64,000 nucleotides of DNA from Microbacterium marinilacus (GTDB lineage: Bacteria > Actinomycetota > Actinomycetes > Actinomycetales > Microbacteriaceae). Below, in pieces: positions 43,938-55,826 of the stretch. Each line of letters opens with the position of its first letter. The first letter of the stretch is position 1. The translations under genes and the position numbers were made by a program. The stretch is taken from assembly GCF_019753765.1 (NCBI RefSeq), contig NZ_JAIJZW010000008.1:122166-186165 (forward strand), read 5' to 3'. Below the pieces are notes generated by a model, which was given only the letters and a program-made list of their open reading frames with translations, made no database searches and was not told where the DNA came from.

Positions 43938-44452
43938 ACTGCGTCCTCATTGACAACGCTACTCACGATTCGGAGACCTCCGCCTTCGGCTGTTGCGATC
44001 TCCGAACGGAGAGCGATTAGTTCGTCTCGGGCAGGCGTCACATCCTCGCCGTCGGCGTCAAGGACTCGCGTGGTCGAGGAATCCAAGCAACTCCGAAGCT
44101 CGATGCTCCAAGCGCTTCCAACGAGTTCAGCGGGACCGCGCTCGAGGGACCGGATCACCAGTGCGCCCTCGATCCGCAGGCCCAGGTCGTCCATCTGCTC
44201 GAGGATGCTCTGCTCTTCAGCCAAGGGCTGGCCGGACAGATAGTCCGCGGGTTCGTACTCGGGGTTGGAACCGGCGTAGTACGCGTTCAGCTCGTCGACG
44301 TGATCGCGGTAGAGCTCCTCCGCGGCGGCGAAGGCCTCCTCTTCCGTCGAGAACCCGGTCGGGGTGGGCGTCGGCTCGGGCGTCGGGGTGCACGCGGTGA
44401 TGCTCGCCACGAGGACAGCGGCGAGGCCGAGGGAGGCGAGGCGCGACGGCAT
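43931..44452 (-). CDS. Lipoprotein of unknown function
   Basis: The product is 173 residues. The signal peptide ends in lipobox ITAC (about residues 18-21), followed by a TPTPEPTPTPT linker. The mature domain is acidic and helical (TEEEAFAAAEELYRDHVDELNAYY), a pattern seen in many actinobacterial lipoproteins with no assigned role. Overlaps and precedes the PKD-like secreted protein gene, forming a two-gene unit. Confidence 0.75.
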   Translation of the reverse strand: MPSRLASLGLAAVLVASITACTPTPEPTPTPTGFSTEEEAFAAAEELYRDHVDELNAYYAGSNPEYEPADYLSGQPLAEEQSILEQMDDLGLRIEGALVIRSLERGPAELVGSAWSIELRSCLDSSTTRVLDADGEDVTPARDELIALRSEIATAEGGGLRIVSSVVNEDAVC

Positions 44453-44544
44453 GCCACCACCGTAGGCAGGAGGGCGGATGCGGCGCGGAAGTTATCCCCA
44501 GCCGCCGCGGGGCCTTACGGTGGAGCGACGCGCGGGAGGTGCGG

Positions 44545-44994
44545 ATGAGGATGTGGTCGCTGCACCCGTCGCTGCTCGATCGGCAGGGGCTCACCGCGGT
44601 GTGGCGCGAGGGGCTCCTCGCGCAGGCGGTGCTGCTCGGTCGAACACGGGGCTACAAGGCGCACCCGCAGCTCGCCCGGTTCCGCGACCACGACGATCCG
44701 GTCGGCGCCGTCGGCGCCTATCTCTCAGCCGTCGCCGCCGAGGCGTCGCGTCGCGGATACCGGTTCGACGTCGCGCGCATCGACGCCCCGGACGGGGCCC
44801 TCGCGCCCATCGCGGTCACCTCCGGTCAGCTGGAGTTCGAATGGCGCCATCTGCTGGCGAAGCTGGCGGAGCGCTCGCCGGAGGTCCACACGAGGCTCGT
44901 CGGCGTCAGCCCCGAGGCGCACCCGATGTTCGAGGTCGTGCCCGGGCCCGTCGAGGCCTGGGAGCGAGGCGTGTCGCCCACGGGTCGCGCCTAG
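44545..44994 (+). CDS. Pyrimidine-dimer DNA glycosylase/endonuclease V-like (Pyr_excise family)
   Basis: The product is 149 residues. It starts MRMWSLHPSLLDRQGLTAVWREGLLAQAVL, the typical beginning of Pyr_excise proteins related to phage T4 endonuclease V. Later GYKAHPQLARF and EFEWRHLLAKLAERSP also fit the family. It may cut DNA at UV-induced pyrimidine dimers, though many bacterial members are not tested. Start ATG at 44545 lies six bases after GGGAGG. The stop overlaps that of the convergent hydrolase. Confidence 0.82.
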   Translation: MRMWSLHPSLLDRQGLTAVWREGLLAQAVLLGRTRGYKAHPQLARFRDHDDPVGAVGAYLSAVAAEASRRGYRFDVARIDAPDGALAPIAVTSGQLEFEWRHLLAKLAERSPEVHTRLVGVSPEAHPMFEVVPGPVEAWERGVSPTGRA

Positions 44995-45743
44995 GCGCCG
45001 TCGAGCCATTCGAGGATCAGCGCGGCGGCCGGATCGGGGTTCTTGATCATCGTCTCGTGACCGCTGTCGGGAACCTCGTGCAGCCGGCTGTTCGGGATCG
45101 AGTCGGCGACGCGGGCGCACCATGCGTACGGGGCCACGGTGTCGTTCTCGCCGCGCAGCACGAGGGTCTCTCCCGTGACGCGGGGGTAGGCGAGCTCGGG
45201 GCGGTGCACGAGCATCGACCGCATCTTGCGGTGCAGGTGGGGCCCCGCGCGCAGATACTCCCGTCCGCCGGCGACGAGCACGCGCGGGCTCTCGTCGAGA
45301 AGGTCGTGAGCGAGGCGCGCGAGCTGGGTCAGGGCACGGCGGCGGCCCGCCTCGACCGTGGGGCCGACGAGCACGAGCCGTGTGCCGCGCTCCGGGTGCC
45401 GTGCGGCGACCTCGGTGATGACCTGCGTGCCCATCGAGTGGCCGATCAGGACGGGATCGCGCACGACGTTGGCGCGCAGGAACGCGGCGACCAGGTCGGC
45501 GAGGCGCTCGATGGTGGGCGTGCGCGGCGGCTCGGGCGCCTCGCCGAAGCCGGGCAGATCGATGGCGATCACGCGTCCGTGATCGGCGAGCAGGTCGGCG
45601 AGCGGGGTGAACACGCTGCGGCCCATGCCGATGCCGTGCACCAGCACGAACGTCTTGTCGCCGCCCCCGCGCGCCTCCCAGATCAGGGTGGAGCCGTCGT
45701 GCGTGAACGGCCGGGCCTCTTGGAGGGTCGGATCGGACAGCAT
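44991..45743 (-). CDS. Alpha/beta hydrolase
   Basis: The product is 250 residues. The oxyanion-hole motif VLVHGIGMG, the nucleophile elbow LIGHSMGTQ, the acid near VLRGENDTVAP and the late His in PDSGHETMIKNP make a complete triad. The substrate is unknown. The ATG at 45743 has weak ribosome-site support. The stop codon shares bases with that of the convergent Pyr_excise gene. Confidence 0.85.
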   Translation of the reverse strand: MLSDPTLQEARPFTHDGSTLIWEARGGGDKTFVLVHGIGMGRSVFTPLADLLADHGRVIAIDLPGFGEAPEPPRTPTIERLADLVAAFLRANVVRDPVLIGHSMGTQVITEVAARHPERGTRLVLVGPTVEAGRRRALTQLARLAHDLLDESPRVLVAGGREYLRAGPHLHRKMRSMLVHRPELAYPRVTGETLVLRGENDTVAPYAWCARVADSIPNSRLHEVPDSGHETMIKNPDPAAALILEWLDGA

Positions 45744-45777
45744 GGATAGACCGTAGCGAACCGGGCAGACTGACCGC

Positions 45778-46170
45778 ATGGGCGGCTTCCGGCAGCGATA
45801 CCTCGCGTGGCTCAACCGCACGCTGAACCCGCTCACGCTGCGCGCGGCCAAGCGGGGCCGAGGACCGTTCTCGCTCGTCGAGCACGTCGGGCGCAAGTCG
45901 GGCCGCACGTTCGAGGCGCCGCTGATCCTCGCACCGGTCGACGGCGGACTCGTCGCCGAGCTCACGTACGGGGATCGCGTGAACTGGTACCGCAACCTGC
46001 TCGCGGGCGGCGGGCGGGTGCTGCACCGCGGCCGGTGGTACCGGGTCGTCGGAGTGGAGCCGTATGGCGTGACGGAGGGGCTGCACGCGTTCGGGGCGCC
46101 GGCATCGTGGATCCTTCGGCTGCTGCGGCGACGGGAGTTCCGGCTGCTGCGGGTCGAGGCGGAGGGATAG
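45778..46170 (+). CDS. Deazaflavin-dependent nitroreductase-like protein (DDN/DUF385 family)
   Basis: The product is 130 residues. The split-barrel pattern FSLVEHVGRKSGRTFEAPLILAPVDGG and VNWYRNLLAGGGRVLHRGRWYRV is that of the F420-dependent nitroreductase family of actinobacteria. It likely uses F420H2 or FMN to reduce small substrates or quinones. The short length is usual for the family. Confidence 0.82.
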   Translation: MGGFRQRYLAWLNRTLNPLTLRAAKRGRGPFSLVEHVGRKSGRTFEAPLILAPVDGGLVAELTYGDRVNWYRNLLAGGGRVLHRGRWYRVVGVEPYGVTEGLHAFGAPASWILRLLRRREFRLLRVEAEG

Positions 46171-46261
46171 CCCGCCCCTCGAGACGCGCGTCAGTCGGCC
46201 ATCCGCGGGATCCGCGGCGGTGCTGCCGCTCGATGTCGGACCTCGTCCTTACCGTGGAGGC

Positions 46262-47412
46262 ATGCGCATCCTGCACACCTCCGACTGGCACATCGGGCGG
46301 TCGTTCCACGGCCACCAGACGCTCGATGCGCTTCGCGGTGTGCTGGCCACGCTCGCCGGTCAGGTGCGCGAGCACCGCGTCGACGTCGTCGTCGTCGCGG
46401 GCGACGTGTTCGACTCGGCCACGCCGGCGGCCGCCTGCTACACGCTGCTGACCGACGCCCTTCGCGACATCAGCGCGGCCGGCGCGCAGATCGTGCTCAC
46501 GAGCGGCAACCACGACAACGCCGCGCGGCTCGGGTTCCTCGCGCCGCTGCTCCGCGACGGCATCCACGTGATCACCGACCCCGCGGGCGTCGGCACACCC
46601 GTCACCCTGTCCGACGAGCACGGGCCGGTGCACGTGTACGGCATCCCCTACCTCGAGCCGATCATCGTTCGCGGCGTCTGGCCGGGCAGCGGGCTGCGCA
46701 CCCAGCAGCAGGCGATCGCGCACGCGATGGGGCTCATCGAGGCCGATCGCAGCGGGCGCGGCGGTCGGTCCGTCGTCGTCTCGCACTGCTTCGCCGCCGG
46801 GGTGGAGGCGAGCGACGGCGTGGAGCGCGAGATCCGGCAGGGCTCGCTGGACGTCGTCCCGCTGTCGTCCTTCGACGGCCCCGACTACGTCGCCCTGGGA
46901 CACATCCACGGACGCAGCCGGCTCGACGACGGCGTGCGCTACAGCGGCGCGCCGCTGCACTACAGCTTCAGCGAGGCAGGCAAGCCACGGGGGTCGTGGC
47001 TCGTCGACCTGGACGCACACGGGCTTGCAGCCGTCGAGTGGCTGGAGCTCCCCGTGCCGCGGCGGCTGGTCACGCTGCGCGGCACCCTCGAGGAGCTGCT
47101 CGGCGACCCTGCTCTCGACGCGCACGCCGACGCCTGGGTCTGCGCCGTCCTCACCGACGCCACGCCCCAGACCGACCCGATGCGCCGCCTGCAGCAGCGG
47201 TTCCCGCACTGCGCCACCATCCAGCTCGACCCGCAGAACCGGGCCGCCGAAGACGGACTGAGCTACCGCGCTCGCGTGCGGAAGGCGGCCAGCGACGCCG
47301 ACCTGATCGACTCCTTCCTCAGCCTGGTCCGCGAGGGCGACGGCGCGAGCGACCAGGAGGCCCGGATCATCGGCGACGTCGTGTCCGAGCGCGCGGCGAC
47401 CGAGGTGACCGC

Positions 47413-47416
<4 letters not shown>
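46262..47416 (+). CDS. sbcD: Exonuclease subunit SbcD (Mre11-like nuclease)
   Basis: The product is 384 residues. The calcineurin-like phosphoesterase motifs are present: TSDWHIG (D-x-H), AGDVFDSA (GDxxD), SGNHDN (GNHD/E) and LGHIHGRS (GHxH). Together with SbcC it resects and opens hairpin DNA ends. Its stop overlaps the GTG of sbcC (GTGA), giving a coupled pair. ATG at 46262 with GGAGG upstream. Confidence 0.95.
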
Positions 47417-50406
<2,990 letters not shown>

Positions 50407-50481
50407 GGCCCGAGCGGAGCGACCGGCCCGATCTCTGTCGCCGGACGGACGATGACGCGAACGGCCGGTACTCTCGGGAGC

Positions 50482-50667
50482 ATGAAGCGCAGCTCGATCT
50501 GGACCATCGTCGGCGTGATCCTGGCGATCGTCATCGCGTGGTGGGTCGTCGAGGCGCTCTTCCGCCTCATGTTCTGGATGGCGAAGTTCGGAGCGGTCGC
50601 CGTTGTGGCGATCATCGTCTTCTTCGTTCTGCGCGCTGTCTTCGCCCGCAGCGACTCCAAGGACTGA
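50482..50667 (+). CDS. Small membrane protein
   Basis: The product is 61 residues with two adjacent hydrophobic helices (IWTIVGVILAIVIAWWVVEALF and FGAVAVVAIIVFFVLRAVF) and short charged ends. No family assignment. GGGAG precedes the ATG at 50482. The nucleoside deaminase gene begins two bases after its stop, so they are probably co-transcribed. Confidence 0.65.
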   Translation: MKRSSIWTIVGVILAIVIAWWVVEALFRLMFWMAKFGAVAVVAIIVFFVLRAVFARSDSKD

Positions 50668-50668
50668 C

Positions 50669-51295
50669 GTGGAGTTCCCTCCTCTCGCAGCGAGCTTCAC
50701 CATCGCGCTGCCCGGCTGGATCCGCGACGAGCTCGCCGACGTCCCCGACGCGATCCCCGACCGCGACGATCGGATGGCGCTGGTGAACCGGCTCGCCGAC
50801 CGCAACTGGCGCGAGGGCAACGGCGGCCCCTTCGCCGCGCTCGTGGCGGAGACCGGCACCGGCCGCATCGTCTCCGTCGGCGTCAACGTGGTGCTCGCGA
50901 CCAACATCTCGTCGGGACATGCCGAGGTCACCGCGCTCGGCATGGCGCAGGCGCGGCTGGGTGCGTGGGACCTCGGCGGCGTCCGGGCCGACGGCACCCC
51001 GCAGCCCGAGCACGAGCTGCTCGTCAACTGGCGTCCCTGCGTCCAGTGCTACGGCGCGGCGATGTGGTCGGGCATCCGCACCCTCGCGATCGCGGGGTCC
51101 GGTCCCGAGCTCGAGGAGCTCACCACCTTCGACGAGGGGCCCATGATCGACGACTGGGCCGAGGCCTTCGAGGCGCGAGGCATCCGGGTCGTCCAGGGCA
51201 TCCGGCGCGACGAGGCGGTCGACGTCTTCCGGTCATATCGCGACGCCGTGACCTCCGGCGTCGTCACGGTCTACAACGCGCGGTCCGGAGACTGA
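50669..51295 (+). CDS. Nucleoside deaminase (cytidine/guanine deaminase-like)
   Basis: The product is 208 residues. The zinc site is complete: HAEVTAL (His and catalytic Glu) and RPCVQCYGA (two Cys). NxxxxxGGPFAALVAE is the typical N-terminal strand. The long C-terminal part (EGPMIDDWAEAFEARGI) resembles guanine deaminase-type CDA proteins. Deaminates a purine or pyrimidine base or nucleoside. GTG at 50669 follows AAGGA. Confidence 0.85.
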   Translation: MEFPPLAASFTIALPGWIRDELADVPDAIPDRDDRMALVNRLADRNWREGNGGPFAALVAETGTGRIVSVGVNVVLATNISSGHAEVTALGMAQARLGAWDLGGVRADGTPQPEHELLVNWRPCVQCYGAAMWSGIRTLAIAGSGPELEELTTFDEGPMIDDWAEAFEARGIRVVQGIRRDEAVDVFRSYRDAVTSGVVTVYNARSGD

Positions 51296-51306
51296 GGCAC
51301 CGGCGA

Positions 51307-52797
51307 TCAGCCCTCTCGCGTCAGCGCGATCGGGTCGAGCACCACACGGCGCCTGTCGCGCAGCCACACCACCCCGCGGCCGCCGGTCTCCGCCAGCGCG
51401 CGTCGCTCCGCGTCCGTCGCGAAGCGATAGCGGTACGACACCACCCGCACCCAGCGGGGGCGCTCACCCTCGAACGGATCCGCCCGAAGCAGCCGCAGAG
51501 TCGCGCGGTCGGCCTCCAGCAGCCTGACGAGGAACGCCCGGAACCAGTCCTCGAGGCGTCCCCACGAGCTCGTCGGACGCAGCGGCAGGAACCACATCAG
51601 CCAGTCGAGACGCAGGTGATATGGAGCGAACTGCCCGGGCGTCCGGTGCACCTCTCCCGGCTTGCCTCGGAAGCCGTACGCACGCCACTCGGCGCGCAGC
51701 GGATCGTCGCCGAGCGTGCCCTCCACGACCCACTCGATGCGCTCCTTCGTCACCGTGCCGAAGGCTCCGTAGGCGTTCGCGAGGTTCCAGCGGTTGAACG
51801 AGGCGTTCATCAGCTGGTCGCGCGCGGCGAGGTTGCGCGCCGGCCACCAGCTCAGCACCGCGTACAGCGCGGTCACCGCGAGGGTGATCGCCAGCCAGTA
51901 GGCGGGGATGTCGCCCACCGGCCCCCGAGCTGCCGGCACCGCGATCGCCGACGTCGCGAGCACGATCGTCGCCCAGTTCAGCCACGCGAAGTTGCCGGTC
52001 GCCACGAGCCATAGCTGCGACAGGACGATGATCCCGGCGGACACGGCGCCGACCGCCTGGGGCACCACGTCGGGTACCCAGAGGCCGAGGAGCGGTGCGA
52101 ACAGGAACCAGGGCACCACGAGCTGGGCGACGTGATTGCCGAGGACCTCGCCCTTGTGCACCCAACGGGGCAGGAGGTGGGCCCGGCGGCTCAGGGGACC
52201 GGGCATCGGCTGGGTCTCGTGGTGGTAGGTCAACGCGGTGAGGTCGCGCCACTCCCGCCCGCCGCGCAGCTTGATCATCCCCGCGCCGAACTCGAGCCGG
52301 AACACCAGCCACCAGAAGAGCACGAGGACGTGGACGGGCGGCGGCTGACCCTGCGAGCCGAGGAACGCGGCCAGGAAGCCCGCCTCGAGCAGCAGCATCT
52401 CCCACCCGAAGCCGTAGAACGTCTGGCCGATCGACACGATCGACATGTATCCGAGCCAGAGCGCCAGAAATGCGACCATCGGCAGCCACGGCGGGCCGAG
52501 CTGCGGAACACCCGCCACCAGCAGCGCCGACACCGCGATGCCGCCGACGCACAGCGCGACCAGCCGTCGATCGCTGTACCCGACCCACCGGAACAGCGTC
52601 GGGCGCAGCAGCCGGGCCGCCCGGTCCGAAGAACGCGCCCACTCCAGCAGCTCCGTGGCGGGCAGCAGGCCGCGCTCGCCCAGCAGAGCGCGGAACTGGG
52701 CGAGAGAGGACGCGAACGCCACGAGGTACAGCGTCGCGATGCCGCGCTGCAGCACTTCGCGCGCGAGCGCGAAGTCGACCGCGGAGAACCCGTCCAT
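51307..52797 (-). CDS. Lipase-maturation-factor-like multi-pass membrane protein
   Basis: The product is 496 residues with about ten hydrophobic segments. Conserved elements include FGWEMLLLEAGFLAAFLG, FRLEFGAGMIKLRGGREWRDLTALTYHHETQPMPGPLS and NHVAQLVVPWFLF, which match the LMF1-like family. The C-terminus is a soluble domain ending in a YRYRFATDAER region. In bacteria the role is unknown, although animal LMF1 folds lipases. No lipase gene lies next to it. Confidence 0.85.
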   Translation of the reverse strand: MDGFSAVDFALAREVLQRGIATLYLVAFASSLAQFRALLGERGLLPATELLEWARSSDRAARLLRPTLFRWVGYSDRRLVALCVGGIAVSALLVAGVPQLGPPWLPMVAFLALWLGYMSIVSIGQTFYGFGWEMLLLEAGFLAAFLGSQGQPPPVHVLVLFWWLVFRLEFGAGMIKLRGGREWRDLTALTYHHETQPMPGPLSRRAHLLPRWVHKGEVLGNHVAQLVVPWFLFAPLLGLWVPDVVPQAVGAVSAGIIVLSQLWLVATGNFAWLNWATIVLATSAIAVPAARGPVGDIPAYWLAITLAVTALYAVLSWWPARNLAARDQLMNASFNRWNLANAYGAFGTVTKERIEWVVEGTLGDDPLRAEWRAYGFRGKPGEVHRTPGQFAPYHLRLDWLMWFLPLRPTSSWGRLEDWFRAFLVRLLEADRATLRLLRADPFEGERPRWVRVVSYRYRFATDAERRALAETGGRGVVWLRDRRRVVLDPIALTREG

Positions 52798-53046
52798 GGC
52801 GCCAGGCTAGGGCCCTCGCAGGGGCGGTGCGCGGGCTTGACGCGCCGACGCCGGCGAGCCCGGCCGCCTTCGTCAGACGGTGCCGGGCGAACGGTGGCGC
52901 AGGGCACGCGAGCGCAAGCGCCTTGAGTGTTACGGGGGTGTGAACGCCGGTAACAGTCGCTCGACTGATCTGGTCACCGTGCACGATGGCCGTTACCGTC
53001 CTCTTTATACGAGAAAGCAAAATCATATTGTGAGAAAGGAGATGTC
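52798..53046. promoter_or_regulatory. Upstream region of the vitamin B6 catabolic operon
   Basis: These 249 bases carry no gene. The last 50 are A+T-rich for this genome (TTTATACGAGAAAGCAAAATCATATTG) and hold a TATACG -10 candidate at 53006-53011. AAAGGAG (53036-53042) is the ribosome site. Arms CGGTAAC (52948-52954) and GTTACCG (52992-52998) form a wide inverted repeat. Confidence 0.5.
52954..52967. promoter_or_regulatory. Perfect palindrome, IclR operator candidate
   Basis: CAGTCG-CT-CGACTG is a 14-base perfect inverted repeat about 40-50 bases upstream of the -10 candidate. IclR proteins bind palindromes of this length near promoters of catabolic operons, and an IclR gene ends this operon. 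The link is inferred. Confidence 0.5.
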
Positions 53047-53829
53047 GTGGCAGCAGTCGGCATCACCGCACGAGGCGTCGCGATGACGTTCCGCACGCGC
53101 GGGCAGACGAACACCGTGCTCGAGAGCCTGGACATTCGGATCGCGCCGTCCAGCTTCGTGTCGCTGCTCGGCCCGTCGGGTTGCGGCAAGAGCACGCTGC
53201 TGAAGATCCTCGGGGGCATCATGAAGCCCTCCGCCGGCGAGGTCCGGATCGGCGACGAATCCGCGCAGGACGCTGTGCGTAACCGTGAGATCGGCCTCGT
53301 GCTGCAGCGGCCGGCGCTACTGCCGTGGAAGACTGCCCGACAGAACGCGGCGCACCTGCGCATGCTCGCCAAGGGCGACAAGAAGGCCAGCCTCGCCGCC
53401 GCGGACGAGGCGCTCGAGCTCGTCGGGCTTGCGCATGCCGCCGACAAGCTTCCGCATGAGCTGTCCGGAGGGATGGCGCAGCGTGTGTCGATCGCGCGTG
53501 CGCTGGCGATGGACCCGTCCATCCTCCTCATGGACGAGCCTTTCGGTGCGCTGGACGCGATCACTCGCGACGCGATGAACGAGTCGCTCGCTCAGATCTG
53601 GGCCGCGACCGGCAAGACGATCGTGTTCGTCACCCACTCGATCTCCGAAGCGGTGTTCCTCTCGGATGTCGTCCACGTGATGTCGGCGAACCCAGGTCGC
53701 ATCGTCGAATCCATCGAGGTAGACGTGCCGTTCCCGCGCACGGAGGCGTCGTTCGAGCTGCCCGAGTTCGTCGCGTACTCGAATCGCCTGCGCGAGTGGC
53801 TGCACCCCTCGGAGAGGAAGGCCGCCTGA
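53047..53829 (+). CDS. ABC transporter ATP-binding protein (SsuB/TauB/ThiZ-like)
   Basis: The product is 260 residues. Walker A is GPSGCGKST, the Q-loop is VLQRPALLPW, the signature LSGGMAQRVSIARAL and Walker B ILLMDEPFGALD; the H-loop is in FVTHSISEAVFLSD. This subfamily energises uptake of sulfonates, nitrate, taurine and thiamin precursors. The GTG at 53047 lies five bases after AAAGGAG. First gene of the operon; its TGA overlaps the ATG of the permease gene. Confidence 0.93.
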   Translation: MAAVGITARGVAMTFRTRGQTNTVLESLDIRIAPSSFVSLLGPSGCGKSTLLKILGGIMKPSAGEVRIGDESAQDAVRNREIGLVLQRPALLPWKTARQNAAHLRMLAKGDKKASLAAADEALELVGLAHAADKLPHELSGGMAQRVSIARALAMDPSILLMDEPFGALDAITRDAMNESLAQIWAATGKTIVFVTHSISEAVFLSDVVHVMSANPGRIVESIEVDVPFPRTEASFELPEFVAYSNRLREWLHPSERKAA

Positions 53830-54665
53830 TGGTCGACACGGTCGCCACCGCCACCGCGGTGCGCATCCGCCCGCAGGGCATCACCGGTGAGCGCGCCCGA
53901 GCGCTGTGGGCCGCGGCGTGGCCTCCCATCGTGTTCGTCGTGGCCGTGATCGCGCTGTGGGAGCTCGCGGTCGTCGCCCTCGACGTCCCGCCGTTCGTGA
54001 TCGCGAAGCCGACGGACATCGCCGCGGAACTCGTCGCGTCGGCGCCGCTGCTGCTCGACGCCACGTGGGTCACCACGCAGGAGGTGCTCTGGGGCTTCGT
54101 GATCAGCGTGGTCGTCGGCATCGCGATCGCGCTCGTCGTCGTGCGGTTCCGCTGGGTGGATCGCGCTGTGTATCCGCTCATCGTTCTGTTCCAGGTCGTG
54201 CCCAAGGTCGCGCTGGCGCCCATCTTCATCCTGTGGTTCGGCTACACGATGACGCCGAAGCTGGTGCTCATCGTGGTAATGGCGTTCTTCCCGATCACGC
54301 TCAACATGGTGCTCGGGCTGCGGCGCGTCGACGAGGACCAGCTGCTGCTGATGCGCTCGGTCGGTTCGACGAAGAACCAGATCCTCATGCAGGTGCAGGT
54401 GCCGACCTCGCTGCCGTACCTCTTCGCGGGCGCCCGCATCGCCATCACGCTCGCGGTCATCGGAGCCGTCGTCGCGGAGTTCTCCGGGGCGCAGGCGGGC
54501 CTCGGCTACCTGATCCAGTTCTCCGCCACGCAGCTCGACACAGCGCTGATGTTCGCCGCGCTGATCGTCGTCTCGGTACTCGGCCTTTTCTTCTACTACC
54601 TGATCGACGGCGTCGAGCTCCTCGTGCGCCGTCGCTTCCCGCACATCGCCAACGCGGCGGACTGA
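53829..54665 (+). CDS. ABC transporter permease (BPD transport family)
   Basis: The product is 278 residues with six or seven membrane segments. The EAA-like loop reads MLGLRRVDEDQLLLMRSVGSTKNQILMQVQVPTSLPYLFAGARIAI, where it contacts the ATPase. TATGC/TGATGG overlap at 53827-53831 couples it to the ATPase gene. It forms the membrane channel of the putative pyridoxate-type importer. Confidence 0.92.
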   Translation: MVDTVATATAVRIRPQGITGERARALWAAAWPPIVFVVAVIALWELAVVALDVPPFVIAKPTDIAAELVASAPLLLDATWVTTQEVLWGFVISVVVGIAIALVVVRFRWVDRAVYPLIVLFQVVPKVALAPIFILWFGYTMTPKLVLIVVMAFFPITLNMVLGLRRVDEDQLLLMRSVGSTKNQILMQVQVPTSLPYLFAGARIAITLAVIGAVVAEFSGAQAGLGYLIQFSATQLDTALMFAALIVVSVLGLFFYYLIDGVELLVRRRFPHIANAAD

Positions 54666-54695
54666 CTCCGCGCCATCCCTTCCCGAAGGAGAAAC

Positions 54696-55754
54696 ATGCG
54701 TCACAACACCCTGATTCGCGCCGGAGCCGCGTTCGCGGCGGTCGGCATGCTCACCCTCGCGGGCTGCTCCAGCTCGTCCCTGCCGGAGGAAGCCGGCGCG
54801 ACCGGACCGAGCGAACTCGACCACCTCAAGATCCAGCTCGACTTCCAGCCGCGCGGCCTGCACTCCGTGCTGTACGTCGGCGACGCGATGGGCTTCTTCG
54901 AGGATGCCGGGGTCGTCATCGATTCCGTGACACCGGGCAAGAGCTCGGGGGAGACGCTGCAGGTCGTCTCCAGCCTGACCGACACGATCGGCGTCGCCGA
55001 TCTGCCGACGCTCGTGCTCAACCAGTCCAAGGGCGTGCCGGTCAAGGCGATCGGGGTGCTGAACCAGCAGTCCCCGCTGTCGATGTGCTCACTGAAGGAG
55101 AACGTCGAGCTCCATTCGCCGGACGATCTGCGCGGGCTCACCATCAGCGTTCAGGCATCCGGCTCTACCTACCTGTTCACCAAGGCCCTCCTCGCCGCCA
55201 ACGGCATCGCGGAGGACGAGCTCGAATGGGTCACGGTGAACCCGCCGTACGAGAACTACCTGCTGACCGGTCAGGTCGACGTCGTCCCCTGCTACGAGGA
55301 CGCCGAGCTCACCATCCTCGCCGATCACGCCGGCGGGGCCGACAAGATCAGCATCCTCGACGGCCCGGAATACGGCTACGACGCCTACGGGACGGGTGTG
55401 TTCGCGTCCGATGCCCTGATCGAGCAGAACCCCGAAGCGGTCGAGAAGTTCATGAAGGGCTTCACCGAGGCATTCCAGTACGTGATCGACAACCCGGAGG
55501 AGGCGGCCGAGGTGATCGCCGCCAGCTCCCCGGAGCTCGCCGAGAACGCGGAGCTCTACACCGCTCAGATCCAGGCGGACATCGCCGAGTCCTTCACGAG
55601 CACGGTCACGGAGGAATCCGGTCTGGGCGCCATGGACGACGCGACGTGGGAGAAGACCATCGGGACCCTGGCCGACCAGGGCCAGCTCGAGTCCGTCCCC
55701 ACGGTTGACGACGTGCGCGACGCGAGCTTCATCGACGCGGCCAACGCCGAATGA
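54696..55754 (+). CDS. Substrate-binding lipoprotein (NMT1/THI5-like)
   Basis: The product is 352 residues. A signal peptide ends with lipobox LAGC (about 21-24), so it is a membrane-anchored binding protein. The mature part has LDFQPRGLHSVLYVGDAMGFFEDAGVVIDSV and TDTIGVADLPTLVLNQSKGVPVKAIG, the NMT1/THI5 pattern. THI5-type proteins bind pyrimidine or pyridine ring compounds, which suits a B6-type ligand. GAAGGAG precedes the ATG. Confidence 0.9.
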   Translation: MRHNTLIRAGAAFAAVGMLTLAGCSSSSLPEEAGATGPSELDHLKIQLDFQPRGLHSVLYVGDAMGFFEDAGVVIDSVTPGKSSGETLQVVSSLTDTIGVADLPTLVLNQSKGVPVKAIGVLNQQSPLSMCSLKENVELHSPDDLRGLTISVQASGSTYLFTKALLAANGIAEDELEWVTVNPPYENYLLTGQVDVVPCYEDAELTILADHAGGADKISILDGPEYGYDAYGTGVFASDALIEQNPEAVEKFMKGFTEAFQYVIDNPEEAAEVIAASSPELAENAELYTAQIQADIAESFTSTVTEESGLGAMDDATWEKTIGTLADQGQLESVPTVDDVRDASFIDAANAE

Positions 55755-55826
55755 TCCGACGCCGGGGCGGTGTGACCTTCACCGCCCCGGCTTCACTGAA
55801 ACGACCAAGCAAGAGGAGCAACACAC

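Noticed and set aside
46996..47412. Extended N-terminus of SbcC
   Set aside because: The extension is out of frame with sbcD and Arg-rich; the GTG at 47413 overlaps the sbcD stop and starts the standard MRLHRIEIEGFGPF sequence.
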